A DNA stretch of 64,000 nt from Nematostella vectensis (lineage: Eukaryota > Cnidaria > Anthozoa > Actiniaria > Edwardsiidae). Under the pieces are notes generated by a model. The model was not told the DNA's origin. It worked only from the letters and a program-made list of their open reading frames with translations, and ran no database searches. The stretch is from NCBI RefSeq assembly GCF_932526225.1, contig NC_064039.1, positions 14,464,139-14,528,138 of the forward strand, given 5' to 3'. The translations under genes were made by a program, and so were the position numbers. Shown in pieces: positions 52,601 to 63,594 of the stretch. How positions within the stretch are numbered: the stretch's first letter is position 1; each line of letters opens with the position of its first letter.

Positions 52601-55034
52601 ATCTCTACAGGGATAACACAGACTGGTCACTAGCTTGAACCGTTTTTTTTTTCCTGAAGACTGCTCTTAGCTGTTCTTCTGACAATGTCTTGGGTTGTGG
52701 TAGCAATTTTAATCTGTACTGTGTAAGGGATGGAGAGGAAGAGAGGGTTGTTTCTCCCTTTCGCCAACTCTCATCCCTAGTTCTTGTGCATCCAAATAAA
52801 TGGAGATGGAGTTCGATTCACAGAGGCCAACTGTAAGAGGGAACAACAGAAATGTACCTCCATTTTTCCCTATGTGTCGGAATGCCTTCCAAAATGTTCT
52901 GATGAAGGCTGCTCTGTTGTGTGGAGTTGTCTTGATGTATGGAAACTCTCTGAACAGCACATGGTTCCCTTGCACCACACTTCTAAAACTGAAAGATAAA
53001 TCACCATCAACATCCTGAACCAAGGTAAGGTGGGGGCAGACCCACTGTTGTACCATTTCCATATATTCATTTGGAAACAACTCTCAAATCACATGCTCTG
53101 ATGGTTAACGGGTCCATGTGTTATAAGAGGACATAAGCACACTCATGCCTGCACTCCCCAAATGAGCATGTTTTGGGAGGTGACTAAACAAAAAATATAT
53201 TCATAAAACATGAGCATGTGCACTCTTTCTGTTATGATTATGCGAGAAATTACTGTGGTGGCACAAGAATTATGAGCTGTGATTGGATAAAAGAATGAAG
53301 CATTCAACAAAAAAGTTTGATAAAAAATGTTTTGATCTGGTTCAAACATCTGGAAGAGTTGAAGCCAATCGGGTGCCACGTTTTGAGGCTGGTTGTACAA
53401 ATAATTGCATCCAAACAAACATGTTTGAATGTTTAGCCAGGCTTTAAGAAAACATTTTATTTTTTGATGAAACAAATAGATCTCATTGTTGGGGGCTTGT
53501 ATTAGACTTGGCTCGTATTTAATGTTATAACTAGAAAGACTACAGAAAAGCTGTAGAACAACTACAGATGGTCTGTGTAGATGTGGTGTAGAGAAGGTGT
53601 AAATCAACACATGGAAAGTTTTGTTAACGTCTCTATGAATCGGAGTAGCTGCGCTGACGTTTCTAGCATTAGCCCTTCATCGAAGCTCCAAATAGTTCAA
53701 CACAAGGTTGAAAATCAACACAATGTTGAAAATCAACACAATGTTGAAAATCAACACAATGTTGAAAACCAACACAATGTTGAAAATCAACACAATGTTG
53801 AAAATCAACACAATGTTGAAACAAAGTAGTTGTACTGATGGTCCGAGCGTTTGACAGTCGGAGCTACAAGGAAGGGCTAACGCTTGAAGCGTCAGCACAA
53901 CTACTCTGTTTCAACATGCCTTTTTAACCTTGAAAAGGTATGTTGATTTTTACCTCGACTTGTATTAGACTGTTCTTTAACCCATTGAATTCTGGCTATT
54001 TTTTAGCTAAATTTACAAAAAAACAGACTGAAAACAGATACCTCCCCCCTATTTTAAGTTTTTTACAGCCCGTCAAAGTCAAACACAGCTGCACCTAGTC
54101 AGCGGTATCCTGGCTTTCCAACAGTGCTTTGCAGTCCCATTTTTAATCCCTTGTAGCTGCGCTTATTCGAGCACAAGTTGATGGTTGCTTGTATTTTTCA
54201 TCAAAAATACAGCTAAAAGCATATTGGGAGAGTGTCCTAGGACCTCATGAAGTCTATTGGGACATTGTGTTTTGAGGCCATGGAAATGAACCTGGAGGAT
54301 CAGAATAAAGGTATCTATTTGTGTCTTGGGGTGTGTTCGTGATCTCTCTCCATTGTGTGGTATTTTCTGTGTTTTATTGAAAAGGGTGATTCTGCTTTTT
54401 TTCCTTGTTTGATTTGAAGTTTGTCAAAGAATCTAAGCTATTATTTGGCTAAAGAGTAGTTGCTATCACCTTGGTTGAATACATATTTTTAAGACCATTT
54501 ATCCCTTACACTGATGCCTGAGTATCTTCATCTTGTTGTGTTTATTTTGCATTTATGAATTTTTTGGGTTGTGGGTACTTCCCAAAGCCGGTACAGGCTG
54601 GTTGAGGGGTCAATGTGTTAAACATGGTATCTCATTCAGATTGCCATTATATATTATCTAATAACTTACTAATCACTGAGAAAACTTGCAGGAACAACAC
54701 GCGGATTGTCTTCCTTATGTTCCAACAATTGACTTACAGCGTCCTACATGAGAAAAAAACGATAGAAAACAAAGGGGCGATTAGATACACAGAAAAGAAG
54801 TTAACAAATCATTATAATTAGTTTTCTGCAGACTGGAAATCATGCTTAGACATGCCTGCTTACCTCTAGATATGTATTAACGTGGTATTTTTCTGTAATG
54901 ATAAGATGAATAAAATGAACTTTTAACTCGAGCAAGTTTTTATCGATCAACAAGCAAGGTAGTCACAGCACAAAACTCTCACCTAAATATTGGTCCGTAG
55001 TCAGTGAGAAACGGTCGGCTCCTCCAGAACTCAT
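49679..55034 (-). CDS. CSTPP1: CSTPP1 (C11orf49) orthologue, tubulin polyglutamylase complex regulator
   Basis: The ten coding exons, in transcript order, are 55034-54983, 54892-54864, 54743-54670, 52988-52858, 52473-52389, 51915-51830, 51264-51051, 50665-50556, 50247-50193 and 49745-49679. They total 903 nt (300 aa plus TGA) with consistent phases. The human protein is about 331 aa. Landmarks shared with the human protein are His-Val-Leu-Phe-Arg-Glu-Phe, Thr-Pro-His-Asn-Arg, Gly-Lys-Asn-Gly-Asp-Leu-Leu-Thr, Leu-Cys-Pro-Asp-Phe-Pro, Leu-Met-Asp-Asp-Ala-Met-Asp-Cys-Leu and Phe-Tyr-Gly-Phe-Leu-Met-Ala-Leu-Ser-Lys. The N-terminal 45 residues resemble a docking/dimerisation-type segment. In vertebrates the protein sits at centriolar satellites and regulates the tubulin polyglutamylase complex; the same role is inferred here. 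The C-terminal tail is shorter than in human. All introns are GT-AG except the sixth, which is GC-AG. It is divergent with PIH1D1. Confidence 0.93.
50162..50176. repeat. AT dinucleotide microsatellite
   Basis: A short (AT)n run just beyond exon 9 of CSTPP1, in its last intron. No function is seen. Confidence 0.7.
51644..51675. repeat. Tandem 16-bp duplication in a CSTPP1 intron
   Basis: GGGCAGATGCAGGGTT occurs twice in direct succession, inside the intron between coding exons 6 and 7. It is a simple local duplication. Confidence 0.8.
51824..51829 (-). other. Non-canonical GC splice donor of CSTPP1 intron 6
   Basis: On the minus strand exon 6 ends ...TAT GAA G and the intron begins GCATGT. 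The next exon starts AG TTT ATA GAA after TCTTCCAG. Joining them gives Tyr-Tyr-Glu-Glu-Phe-Ile, which aligns with human Tyr-Tyr-Ser-Glu-Phe-Leu. A GT five bases further in would add bases and break the frame. GC-AG introns are a known minor class spliced by the major spliceosome. Confidence 0.8.
52204..52270. repeat. (AAAT)n / (CAAA)n microsatellite
   Basis: A run of AAAT-type repeats at about 52204-52219 is followed by CAAA repeats at about 52247-52268. It lies in the CSTPP1 intron between exons 5 and 6. Confidence 0.75.
53641..53945. mobile_element. Minisatellite-cored inverted-repeat element, HINE/Helentron-like
   Basis: Imperfect inverted arms of about 50 bp lie at 53641-53690 and 53860-53909; both contain the GCTGACG...AGCCCTTC motif in opposite orientation. 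Between them is an 18-bp minisatellite. A 13-bp hairpin (CAACATGCCTTTT paired with AAAAGGTATGTTG, one mismatch) follows the right arm at 53912-53945. Subterminal inverted repeats, a tandem-repeat core and a 3' stem-loop are the layout known for non-autonomous Helentron elements (DINE-1/HINE type). There is no coding capacity. Family assignment is tentative; a MITE is the alternative. It sits in the third intron of CSTPP1. Confidence 0.6.
53705..53820. repeat. 18-bp minisatellite, about six copies
   Basis: The unit is GTTGAAAATCAACACAAT, repeated head to tail, with one copy carrying AACC for AATC. The unit itself contains a small palindrome (GTTGA...TCAAC). It forms the core of the inverted-repeat element. 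Confidence 0.95.
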
Positions 55035-55243
55035 TACTGCCTAAAACAGACTACCCTCGAACGTGAAAGCCATAAGACAATGCGCACACTGGAGTTTGAT
55101 TTAGGATTGCCATTTTGCGAAAACAAGGTTGGAGTGTTTACCGAAAACAAATCTCGCGGGCACTCAGCGGTAGTCCACCTATGCCACTAGCACCAAATGA
55201 TGGCGGGAATTCTCGCATTGCATGATGGTTAGTAACATCCAAG
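55035..55243. promoter_or_regulatory. Putative bidirectional promoter of CSTPP1 and PIH1D1
   Basis: Only 209 bp separate the two divergent start codons, and no TATA box is seen. The segment contains GGCGGGAA (55202-55209), a match to the E2F core, and TCTCGCG at about 55152-55158. The PIH1D1 start lies in AAGATGGCGG (55241-55250), which matches the YY1 consensus found at many animal housekeeping promoters. Transcription start sites are not determinable from sequence. Confidence 0.65.
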
Positions 55244-55266
55244 ATGGCGGACGAAACACTTCCTGA
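55222..55266 (+). other. Possible short upstream ORF overlapping the PIH1D1 start
   Basis: A double ATG at 55222 opens a 14-codon frame that ends in TGA at 55264-55266, out of frame with and overlapping the main start at 55244. It matters only if transcription starts upstream of 55222. Confidence 0.3.
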
Positions 55267-58200
55267 AATCGACGAGGCGGAATTTTACCGAAGCTTGCTG
55301 CTAGAACAGGCCATGAAAACACACCAAGAGGAGGATAAAGACTTTATAGAGTTCTTCCCTGATCATGGCTTTGTCTTCAAGTCTAAAGTTACCGCCGATG
55401 CAGGAGTGAAAAAAGTATTCGTCAATATCTGCACATCTGAGCACATCCCAAAGGCGAAAGACATCTCTGAGCAAGAGCTCGCTGAAATCCTCGACTCTGA
55501 AGACCCGATGAGGTACCGTGTTCCACTCAGCCTTGGAGAGCCACACGCCGAGATGGATAAAAGTGGCAATGGTAGGGTATTTTTACTGGTTATCATATTT
55601 GCACGATTGGTATTGCTGCTGCTGCGATTATTATTATTTTGGCCCTTCTTGTTATTCTGTGGTGGCTTCTGTTTACAAGATTCACTCAAATAAAAGATGA
55701 TCCTTTAGGGACCTTGCCTGATGTTTTTTCTTATGTTTGTCATTTTTGTTAAATTGATTGCACTAGTATGTTAGCGATTCGCTGTCCCTTGACTTGAAAA
55801 CTAGTTTGTTGGGAAGAATTGTGTTAAATGTCCAGCAAAATTAGCCTACGTGCATTTGGTTACACAATTCTTATTGTATAACCGTCTGCATGTTACCGGC
55901 TATTTGTCCGTTCAACTAGCACGGATATGTAAAGCGATTTCTGATTGGCTACTATTTGGGGATTGTTTGTTCTGATTCTAAAATGCTCTTTGATTGGCTC
56001 ACATTCTAAAGAGGTGTTATGTTTTGATTCTCCACGTGAGTTTGACAGTTTGCCGGGCGCAAATGTACAATGTTTTTAAACGCTCTACATGGATTCACCT
56101 GTTTGCGGTCTTTGCTGATTGTATGTCTTGTTGTTTAGTTTAGTTTTAGTTTAATCTTTGTTTATCGAGGGTAGCATATTTAACCGAATATACAGTTTTC
56201 TAACATATGGCCCTCGGTCACTGCCATAGGGTTTATTGCGTCCCCAGTGGTTCTTTTACGTCCCTTCGGTTCAGGTTAGTGTAGTGCAGCTGGAAGAGAC
56301 GGGACCTCCGGTTTAGTGTCCTTATCCGAGAAGACACGGGAGAATAACTTCAACTCACTTGTGACACAAATTTGAATCAAGGCAGGAACCCGAAAAAATC
56401 CCCAGTTTGAGCCAGGATTTTAACCTGGGCCACAGCGGTGAGAGGCTGACGCGCTTACACACTTCGCCACCCGTGTTGCCACTTGATCATCCATCAGAGG
56501 GGTGAGCAGAGATATGACTACTTCTAGGCTTGATCCTCTAGGTTTCCCGTTCAAGAACACCTGCTACGATTATCAATAACTTGCCGTAGCCTTTAAGGAT
56601 GTTTACAAATAATGTTTCCCACTTCCAAAAAATGTTTGATACTTTCTCCTTGCTCTGGCATAAGGGTTTTAATGTTAAATTGGTCTTGGACAGCTGAGAG
56701 CTTTGAATGCAGTATTCCAAGGACTTCACAAAAAATGTCACATTCCGCCATTGTTGATTACGAGAGAAATGCAATACTCAATTTGCCTGTCACACACTTA
56801 TCAGAATATGAGCCAATCAGAGAGCATTTAGAATCAGAACAAACAATGCCCAAATAGTAGCCAATCAGAAATCGCTTTACATATCCCTGCTAGTTGAACA
56901 GACAAATAGCTGGTAACACGCAGATTGTTATACAATAAGAATTTTGAAACCAGGTGCATGCAGGCTAATTTTGCTGGACATTTTACCATATGTATAAGTG
57001 GCTATTTGGAGCATGTTCACACACACTTTAAATCTAACCTAGGTTGGGTAGTTTCTCCACCTACTGTAGGTTGGAGGCTCAAGTGTTAACACGGCATAAG
57101 CAAAATGGAAAAAAAATATACATTGTTTAGTGCCCTGCATGTGACCTGGGATAATGCCACTGACCAAGATATCCATTGAGATAATTATTTCAGAAATAGT
57201 TAGAGTGGTTTCAAGCTTCTGTTTGCAATTCTTATTATGATATTATTCAGATTTAGTATTTAGGATTTAGCATTGGTGACTTTGAATGCCATTAGTTGGT
57301 CGTGAATGAAATGCAAAACCACTACAAAGTTGTCCTTATTAAGCTTGGTACCAAGCAGCCGCTTATTTAAAGGTCCTGTAAGCCCCTTACAGCAAACACA
57401 TTTTTCTGTTGATATCTAACGTAAATTCTAGCATAGAATAAAAATATCAGGTTCTTTTTGTATGTCTCGACCTAGAAGTTAACCTTTTTGGCGATTGCAA
57501 TTTTACTTCCAGTTGAATATATGGCAGAAAACTAAAAACTAAAACCCCCTAAAAGGCAAACAATTGTAAACCTATTAAAGCAGATATTCTAGTGATAAAA
57601 TGGTAGTAGTTGCATAATAGTGATAAAGCCCCATTGGCAACCAAAGCCCCATTGGCAAAAAGCGTTTGTTGTTGTTTGGAAATAGTGCCATTGTTTTGCG
57701 GGCGATTTGATTGGAGGACTATAATATACATAATTAATCACTACCGACACTTGAGGTGCATGTTTTATCTTGTTTTTGCCACTGTTTCCACAGTATTTAG
57801 GAAGACAAGAACATAAGGTAACGAAGAAACGACCAAGCAATGCGTGATTCAGGATAAGGATCATCTACAAATAGAGATTGATGGCATTGGGAAAGATTTT
57901 GGTTTATTCCAAGCAATCACTCAAACTCGAAACTATTCTTTGTTTTATCACTAATAAGTACTAAAACCTGTAATTAAAACACTGGGTTAATAACCAGGAA
58001 GCAAGAAGTCGAGGAGAATATATGCCAAACACATAGGAAGTATATATTTCATTGCTATGATTTGCAAATTCGACTCACCGCAAAACTTCTACATTTTGTT
58101 TGTTCCTCTTGCATTTTCAGGGTTGCATCGAGGCTTACCTTAGAATTGAACCTGCTATTTTCATTCCCTCTACATGTGAATGAGTGGCTCAGAGTCTGAA

Positions 58201-61200
58201 AAACTTTGACTTCCAGGAAAACTAAACCCAAATTCCTTTGTAGTCGTTGTGATTGTTATCATGCAATGCGTACAAGTAGGGAAGATACTGACATAGACAC
58301 GAACAGAAAAAAAGCGAAGATTGTTCTCATCTTGTGTTATACTCATAAAATGCAAAAGGAATTATGTATTGTTCTTGGACTTCAGTGAATGATTAATACA
58401 AGTTTCACAAACCTTTTTACATCAATTTTCCCGTGACCTTCGTCCTCCAGCTCGAGGTTGTAAAACTGCTTTTATATGACATCGCATAAATGCCAGAATA
58501 TAGATAAATCTTAGAATTATTTGCCAGGTATTGATGTAAAACAATAAAGTAATAACTATTTAAAACTTTGAGCCGCATATCGATGATTTTAACGCGGTTT
58601 TAACAACAATAGAAGAGGTTTTTTAAATTTTTAAAACAATTTGATGACTTACTATTTTAGCGCAGCGCTAAAATAGAGCCTCTATCTGATGTAGGCTTGG
58701 TTGCTTATGGGCCTTTAAGTTGTGTTAACAAAATCTACCATTTTATTAAGTAAATTGAGCCTATCCACTACATTTGGGGGGCCTTGCAAAGGGGTATCCA
58801 CCAGGCAAGACATTAAAAGACACAAAAAGCTTTTACCAGGCATGTTTTCTGAACAACCATAGGTGAACTTTTTTATTATTGTATATTCAATCAGAAGTAA
58901 TATTGCAATTATCAAAAGGCCAACTTGTGGCATAAACAGGCAAAAACACCTTGATATTTGTATTCTATGCCAGATTTTCTATCATACCCCCAAAATGACC
59001 CCCGGGGTGTTTACAGGAGTTATTATTATGTTTTTTAAAAACAACTTTTATATGATTTCCAGGTTGCACTGTTTATGACATTGTCATTAACCCAACATTT
59101 TTAAAGAAAGTGCAAGAAAACACATTTTTCAAAAACTTCTTCCTAACTGTGGTGTTCCAAGGGCTTGAAGAGAAATATGGCTTGGATTTAGACCGAAGTT
59201 GGACAATTTTAAAGAACAAAAAATATATGGGAAAGCCACAAATGCATTATGTTAGAAAGAAAAGCAAACCTGTCATCATGGACTTGACAAATTCTGCGGA
59301 CAAGGAGGAAAGCAGTAAATCAACATCTCAATTGATATCAACCCTGGAGCCAAGCATACCTCAGCCTATGTATAATATATTAACAGAACCATCTGATGAC
59401 AAACCAGAGTTTATTGTACTTGAAATATCTTTACCAGGATTGGTAAGTGGTTTTGCATATTGTTAATCACTAAATTTGTTTTATTGTGACAATCCACAGT
59501 CAAGTTTACCCAACAACTTTTTTGGGATATTTTGTGCTTCCAATAAGTCAGAGTCAGTTTTTTTATCTAAGCTAGCAGTGTGTGTATTTGAATTATGGTA
59601 CATGCATTGATTTGAGAGTCATAATAGCAATTTGTAAAAACAAGTATAAGAAAACCAGTAAGAGTATATTGAACCTTGAATACTCCAAAAATAAGATTGA
59701 CCCATTTGTAACTGAAAATGAGACATTCTTTTTTTTCTAGTAAAAAACATAAATAATATAAATTACTCTCCTTTCCAACAGACATTTTATGTGTCCAAGA
59801 ATGTTTTCAGCAAATCAATACATAACAGCACAAAATTTGCCTTCACTATAACCTATAACTTTCAATAATCAATAGATACATTGAGTACTCCTGCTAACAC
59901 TAGCAGATACAGGAATCTCAGTGGGGTGGGCTATGGATTGAAATCAAATCTCGAAAAAATATAGATTGATGGAAGTTGGCAGATGGGAAGATGGAGTATT
60001 TGCCTCCCTAACCTATTCCCTTTACCCATGCACAAATATACTTAAATGTGCAGGTTGAATCCATACTGTAAGACAGTTTTTGTCAAATTTAATTGTAGTT
60101 AAGTGCCGATTGGTTATACTAACTTTCAGTCTGCTTTACAGAAATCCATCAAAGATACAGCACTAGATGTTGGCGAAGACAGACTACTATTACATGTTGA
60201 TCCTAACAGATACCACCTTGATCTTGACCTTCCTCATAATGTTGACGTTGAGACATGTGGGGCACAGTTCAATAAAAAAACAAAGGTAAAAATGTTACGC
60301 TGCCAGGGAAAGCCTCTTTCATCTGTTTCTCTTCAAATTTAAATATGCTTATGTTTAGTGTAATTGAAATGTCATGTGACTAAGTTCAGGTAAACTCAGT
60401 AGGTTTAGAAAGAGTAAGTTTCTTAGACCTGATTGGTGTTTCACGCTTCTGCTGTGCCGAATCTTATTGTCTATTTGTATCATCACAAATACATTGGAAT
60501 CAGCATTGATAAAAGTTGCACTAACTTAGTCATGTTTAACAGATTGCGAGTGATGAAAGTGGAATAGGTGTGAAGTTTCTGTTGCTCAAAACCAGAATGG
60601 CTATGGTGTTTGATTTGGCACATCAAAGGCTTGACATTTGAGTCGGTGTCCAGCTTTTGCCATGCAGCATGAGTGGTGAGGCTGTGCTTGGCACCCTGCA
60701 GAACCTAGTTCTACCCCGCCAAACTTAATTGATTTCAGACGAACTGTTCATATGTGAAATCCAAACAATTCGATTTGGCATGGACCCTTGCAAATGCAAA
60801 AATTCTACCGATTGTTTTTTGAGGATGATTATTTTTGCATCTGACAGTCCACCTTAGCCCCTTTCAAGCCAAACTCCCCTCCCTGAATACAGATGTAAAT
60901 AGACACATTAGATTCAAGCTGATGTGAGACAGGGTATCATCTATTAAAATATATTTCGTAAAATAATCTTTGTAAATGTGCTAAAATTGGACCCTAATAC
61001 AAGGAACACAGGCCTGTAGCCTGGGGGCTTCAGGGTGTTTGAAAGAACCCCCAACTCGACTGTAAAGTCTACTCTAATAAAGGAAAATTAAGTACCACTA
61101 AGATAAAATGGTCCACTTTATGGGTAAACAAACCCCCTGCTCAAAATCCTGGCTTAGGCCTGGTAGGGTACAAGGTAACATGATAAAGTTTTTTTTAGCT

Positions 61201-61911
61201 TAGAAGTACTTGAGCTATAGCATAGCAATTAAATTAAAACTGTAGTTTTTTGAAAAATGTGCTGGCATGTGCTGTTTTTGCTTGCTTTCAATACAAAAAA
61301 AGACAAAACCTTTGCTTAGGAGAGCAGGGCATAGCCAGGATTTAAACAGTCGGTTTATTCTTATTAAGAAATGGCTGCTTTTTGGTAGTCGGGGCAGAGT
61401 TTGAGGCAAACCAAGGCACTTGCCCCAGCCATAATCTCAGCGAGTTTGAGGCAAACTGAGGCCCTTCTTTTAGTCATGATCATTATGTATACAATAATCT
61501 TCACATTTTGTGAAGAATTTTCACCACAATAACATAACATAAGAACATAATTATTTATCCTATATCAGTCTGACTGTGGCTCAGTCATGATTCTGGACTA
61601 GGTACAATGCTTATTTGAATACTTCAAAAGTGACAAATCCCCCTTTTTACTGCAGAGCTTTTGTAATTTAGGCACAATGATTTTTGCTGGCTCTAATTTG
61701 TCTCTACCTTTATGAGAAACATCAGAGTGAATAGTATCAGATTTTGAGAATTTGGGGCACCAAATTAATGTGTGTAAATAATCAAAACCAAAAAGAATAG
61801 TGACTTGTTTTCCACTCCAAAAAATCTCTTGGTACTGTTTAATTAATTGGACTCATCCTTTTTTTTCAGTTGCTTACAGTAACTCTAGCAGTCAAATTCC
61901 AAGAAAGCTGA
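55244..61911 (+). CDS. PIH1D1: PIH1D1 orthologue, R2TP co-chaperone adaptor
   Basis: The four coding exons are 55244-55571, 59063-59442, 60142-60285 and 61870-61911 (TGA). They total 894 nt, or 297 aa; human PIH1D1 is 290 aa. The N-terminal PIH domain (about residues 40-175) has Gly-Phe-Val-Phe-Lys and Lys-Lys-Val-Phe-Val-Asn-Ile-Cys. Lys46 and Lys57 align with the human phosphopeptide-binding Lys57 and Lys64. It also has Ser-Leu-Gly-Glu-Pro-His-Ala-Glu-Met-Asp and Lys-Asn-Lys-Lys-Tyr-Met-Gly. A CS-like C-terminal domain (about 225-297) has Gly-Glu-Asp-Arg-Leu and Tyr-His-Leu-Asp. In animals the protein recruits phosphorylated clients such as TEL2 to the RUVBL1/2-RPAP3 R2TP complex for assembly of PIKKs, snoRNPs and RNA polymerase. 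The match to human PIH1D1 is far better than to PIH1D2. Exon 3 has two in-frame acceptors 12 nt apart (exon start 60130 or 60142). Confidence 0.94.
55827..56982. mobile_element. MITE with long terminal inverted repeats, in PIH1D1 intron 1
   Basis: Arms of about 180 bp (55827 to about 56010, and about 56800 to 56982) are inverted copies, roughly nine bases in ten identical by eye. They begin AATGTCCAGCAAAATTAGCC. The element is flanked by TTA at 55824-55826 and 56983-56985, the 3-bp target duplication typical of PIF/Harbinger insertions. No transposase frame is present, so it is non-autonomous. Superfamily is inferred from the duplication only. Confidence 0.8.
56205..56480 (-). mobile_element. 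tRNA-derived SINE nested in the MITE
   Basis: Read on the minus strand, a tRNA-like head has an A-box match TGGCGAAGTGTG (56458-56469) and a B-box match GGTTAAAATCC (56415-56425), spaced as in a tRNA gene. Downstream is a body containing TCTCGGATAAGGACAC, a string that I associate with invertebrate SINE bodies. No intact tRNA fold or CCA end is expected. Ends are approximate, and it lies wholly between the two MITE arms. Confidence 0.6.
56986..59062 (+). other. Remainder of PIH1D1 intron 1
   Basis: AT-rich intronic sequence without coding similarity on either strand. It holds small palindromes (GCTTGGTACCAAGC at 57343-57356; a 25-bp one at 58652-58676) and an 18-bp tandem doublet (AAAGCCCCATTGGCAA) at about 57626-57659. 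No other mobile element could be delimited. Confidence 0.6.
58652..58676. repeat. Perfect 12-bp inverted repeat with 1-bp spacer
   Basis: CTATTTTAGCGC and its complement flank a single A. It would form a tight hairpin and may be the end of a decayed MITE; no partner end was found. Confidence 0.8.
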
Positions 61912-62490
61912 TAACCTTCCAAGGTGAATCTCATCTAACTGTCATCAGTGGTATTCAAGTTAAGTTGTTTGTCAGGCAAGTGAGTGACAGCGCACCATAT
62001 GAAAACAAAGACAACAAACAATATGCACTATGGCTGGTATTTATTACACTTCCATGTGAGTCTCCTGAGATAAATAATGACATGTTATGAATAGGGCATG
62101 AACTTTGTGGATAAAATGCTGGCTGGTAGGACAAGTCTCAAGTTTCCAGAGGAAGAATTTTGCACGAAATATTATTTCTCTCAATTCTCATTCAAACTTC
62201 ATGTTATCAGCTTCATTCAAAGGAAAAAATACTTGAATAGGGTCACACTTTTCTTATCATTGTATCCTTTTTGTATTATATCCTTTTTACTTTATTCTTA
62301 ATAATTACGACCAAAGGAATGAGTATGAAAATCTCCTACTTGTTCTCTACGTAAATTGATGTCAATTGCTTCTGAAGAAAAAAAATATTTCATCTCTTTT
62401 TTTTAATGTTCCATGTTTTGTTACCTTGTTACCTTATATTAAAATATATGTTGAAAAAGAAATATTAAAGAGACTAAGTTTTATTGTTCT
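61912..62490 (+). other. Probable 3' UTR of PIH1D1 with variant poly(A) signals
   Basis: After the TGA there is no AATAAA for several hundred bases. Two ATTAAA hexamers occur at 62438-62443 and 62464-62469, followed by a T/GT-rich stretch, a plausible cleavage context giving a 3' UTR of about 570 bases. Confidence 0.4.
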
Positions 62491-63540
62491 TTTTGTATAA
62501 ATTGGCTATTAGTCGCACTGAGGCAAATGCTAGACTTACCGTCTCTATTCAATTTAAGTAAATTACTTAGTTAAAAATTGATTTGATTTGGGATAACTCT
62601 GTTCTATCCGTATTTTTCCCAGGTTATCATGTTCACTTTTTATACCAATAACATACTGATATTCTACTTTTCGGCTTTTCTTATCTAAAAGAGCGCCCCA
62701 GACAAATTAAGTAATTGCATAGAAAGAGCATTTTCTTTCTCTTCCTTGTGTTATTTCAGTGTTTTCGCCTTATTGTCTGCGAAGTGCAGTTCTCTAAATA
62801 AACTAATTACTCACTTCCGTCGGCCGATACAATTAAGTGGTTTTTGATGAGCCAAATTGATCAAATTCTTTTAATTGCAAAACCTCGTCCATTTTATCAC
62901 ATAATGCGCAGATGCGGTCCATCTTCAAAAGAATGAAAATTCATATCCCAAAATCTCATCAGATACAAAAGCCAACTAGTTACGTTTAAAAGAGTAAAAA
63001 AGAAAGAGTAAAAAAGTAGTAATCAGTAAAACAACGGCGAATAGGACTATATACATATTTAGAATATTCAAAGGTAAGGTTGGTTTTAGCTCGTGGTTTT
63101 CGAGGAATCGCTTATTCATCGCTCTTGTTGAGTGGGTGAGCGTAAAATAAAAGGAAATGAAGAAATATCGGGAGAATTTCTATAAGGTCTGGTAAAACTC
63201 GATCAATAATTGATCGATAGTGAGTAAAATTTCAATTTGTGGTCACTTAAGGTTTATGAAAAAAATGCCTTTTGATGAATGTATTTTTCAATCTTTTTAA
63301 AGGGATATCTGACAGTATTTAATATGTGTCGAGATGATCAAAAAAGCTTCAAAATCCAATTGGCAGCCCAGTATTTGATGACTTTCCCGTCTCTTTATTG
63401 CTGTCAATTGATAGCAAAAGTAAAATGTTTCAGAAAATATGACTTGTGAAAAACGCACCGGTTTCTTTTCGTACATTCTTCTTTAATATCCAGCCCGGAG
63501 TATTTATATAATAACATCAGTTATTGGCCCTAAGCACATA
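62491..63540. other. Non-coding AT-rich region downstream of PIH1D1
   Basis: No open frame of note, RNA gene or identifiable repeat is seen on either strand. Confidence 0.5.
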
Positions 63541-63594
63541 TTGAAAATATTTTCAAATTTATCCCCTGATCTTTTATTGGATATCTTATCCCAG

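Noticed and set aside
52784-53018. Plus-strand ORFs of about 71 codons over CSTPP1 exon 4
   Set aside because: These are shadows of the minus-strand exon, with no homology of their own.
52709-53080. A 123-codon minus-strand ORF as a separate gene
   Set aside because: Only 52858-52988 is real coding sequence (CSTPP1 exon 4, same frame). The two ends are intron read-through.
53143-53610. 155-codon minus-strand ORF in the CSTPP1 intron
   Set aside because: It lies within a well-bounded intron, crosses into the mobile element, and has no recognisable domain or splice connection.
53581-53898. ORFs with repeated Val-Glu-Asn-Gln-His-Asn (+) or Asn-Ile-Val-Leu-Ile-Phe (-)
   Set aside because: Both arise from translating the 18-bp minisatellite, whose length is a multiple of three, inside an intronic mobile element.
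56415-56469. Functional tRNA gene on the minus strand
   Set aside because: The A and B boxes are present, but the acceptor stem does not close and the B box is degenerate. It fits a SINE head better.
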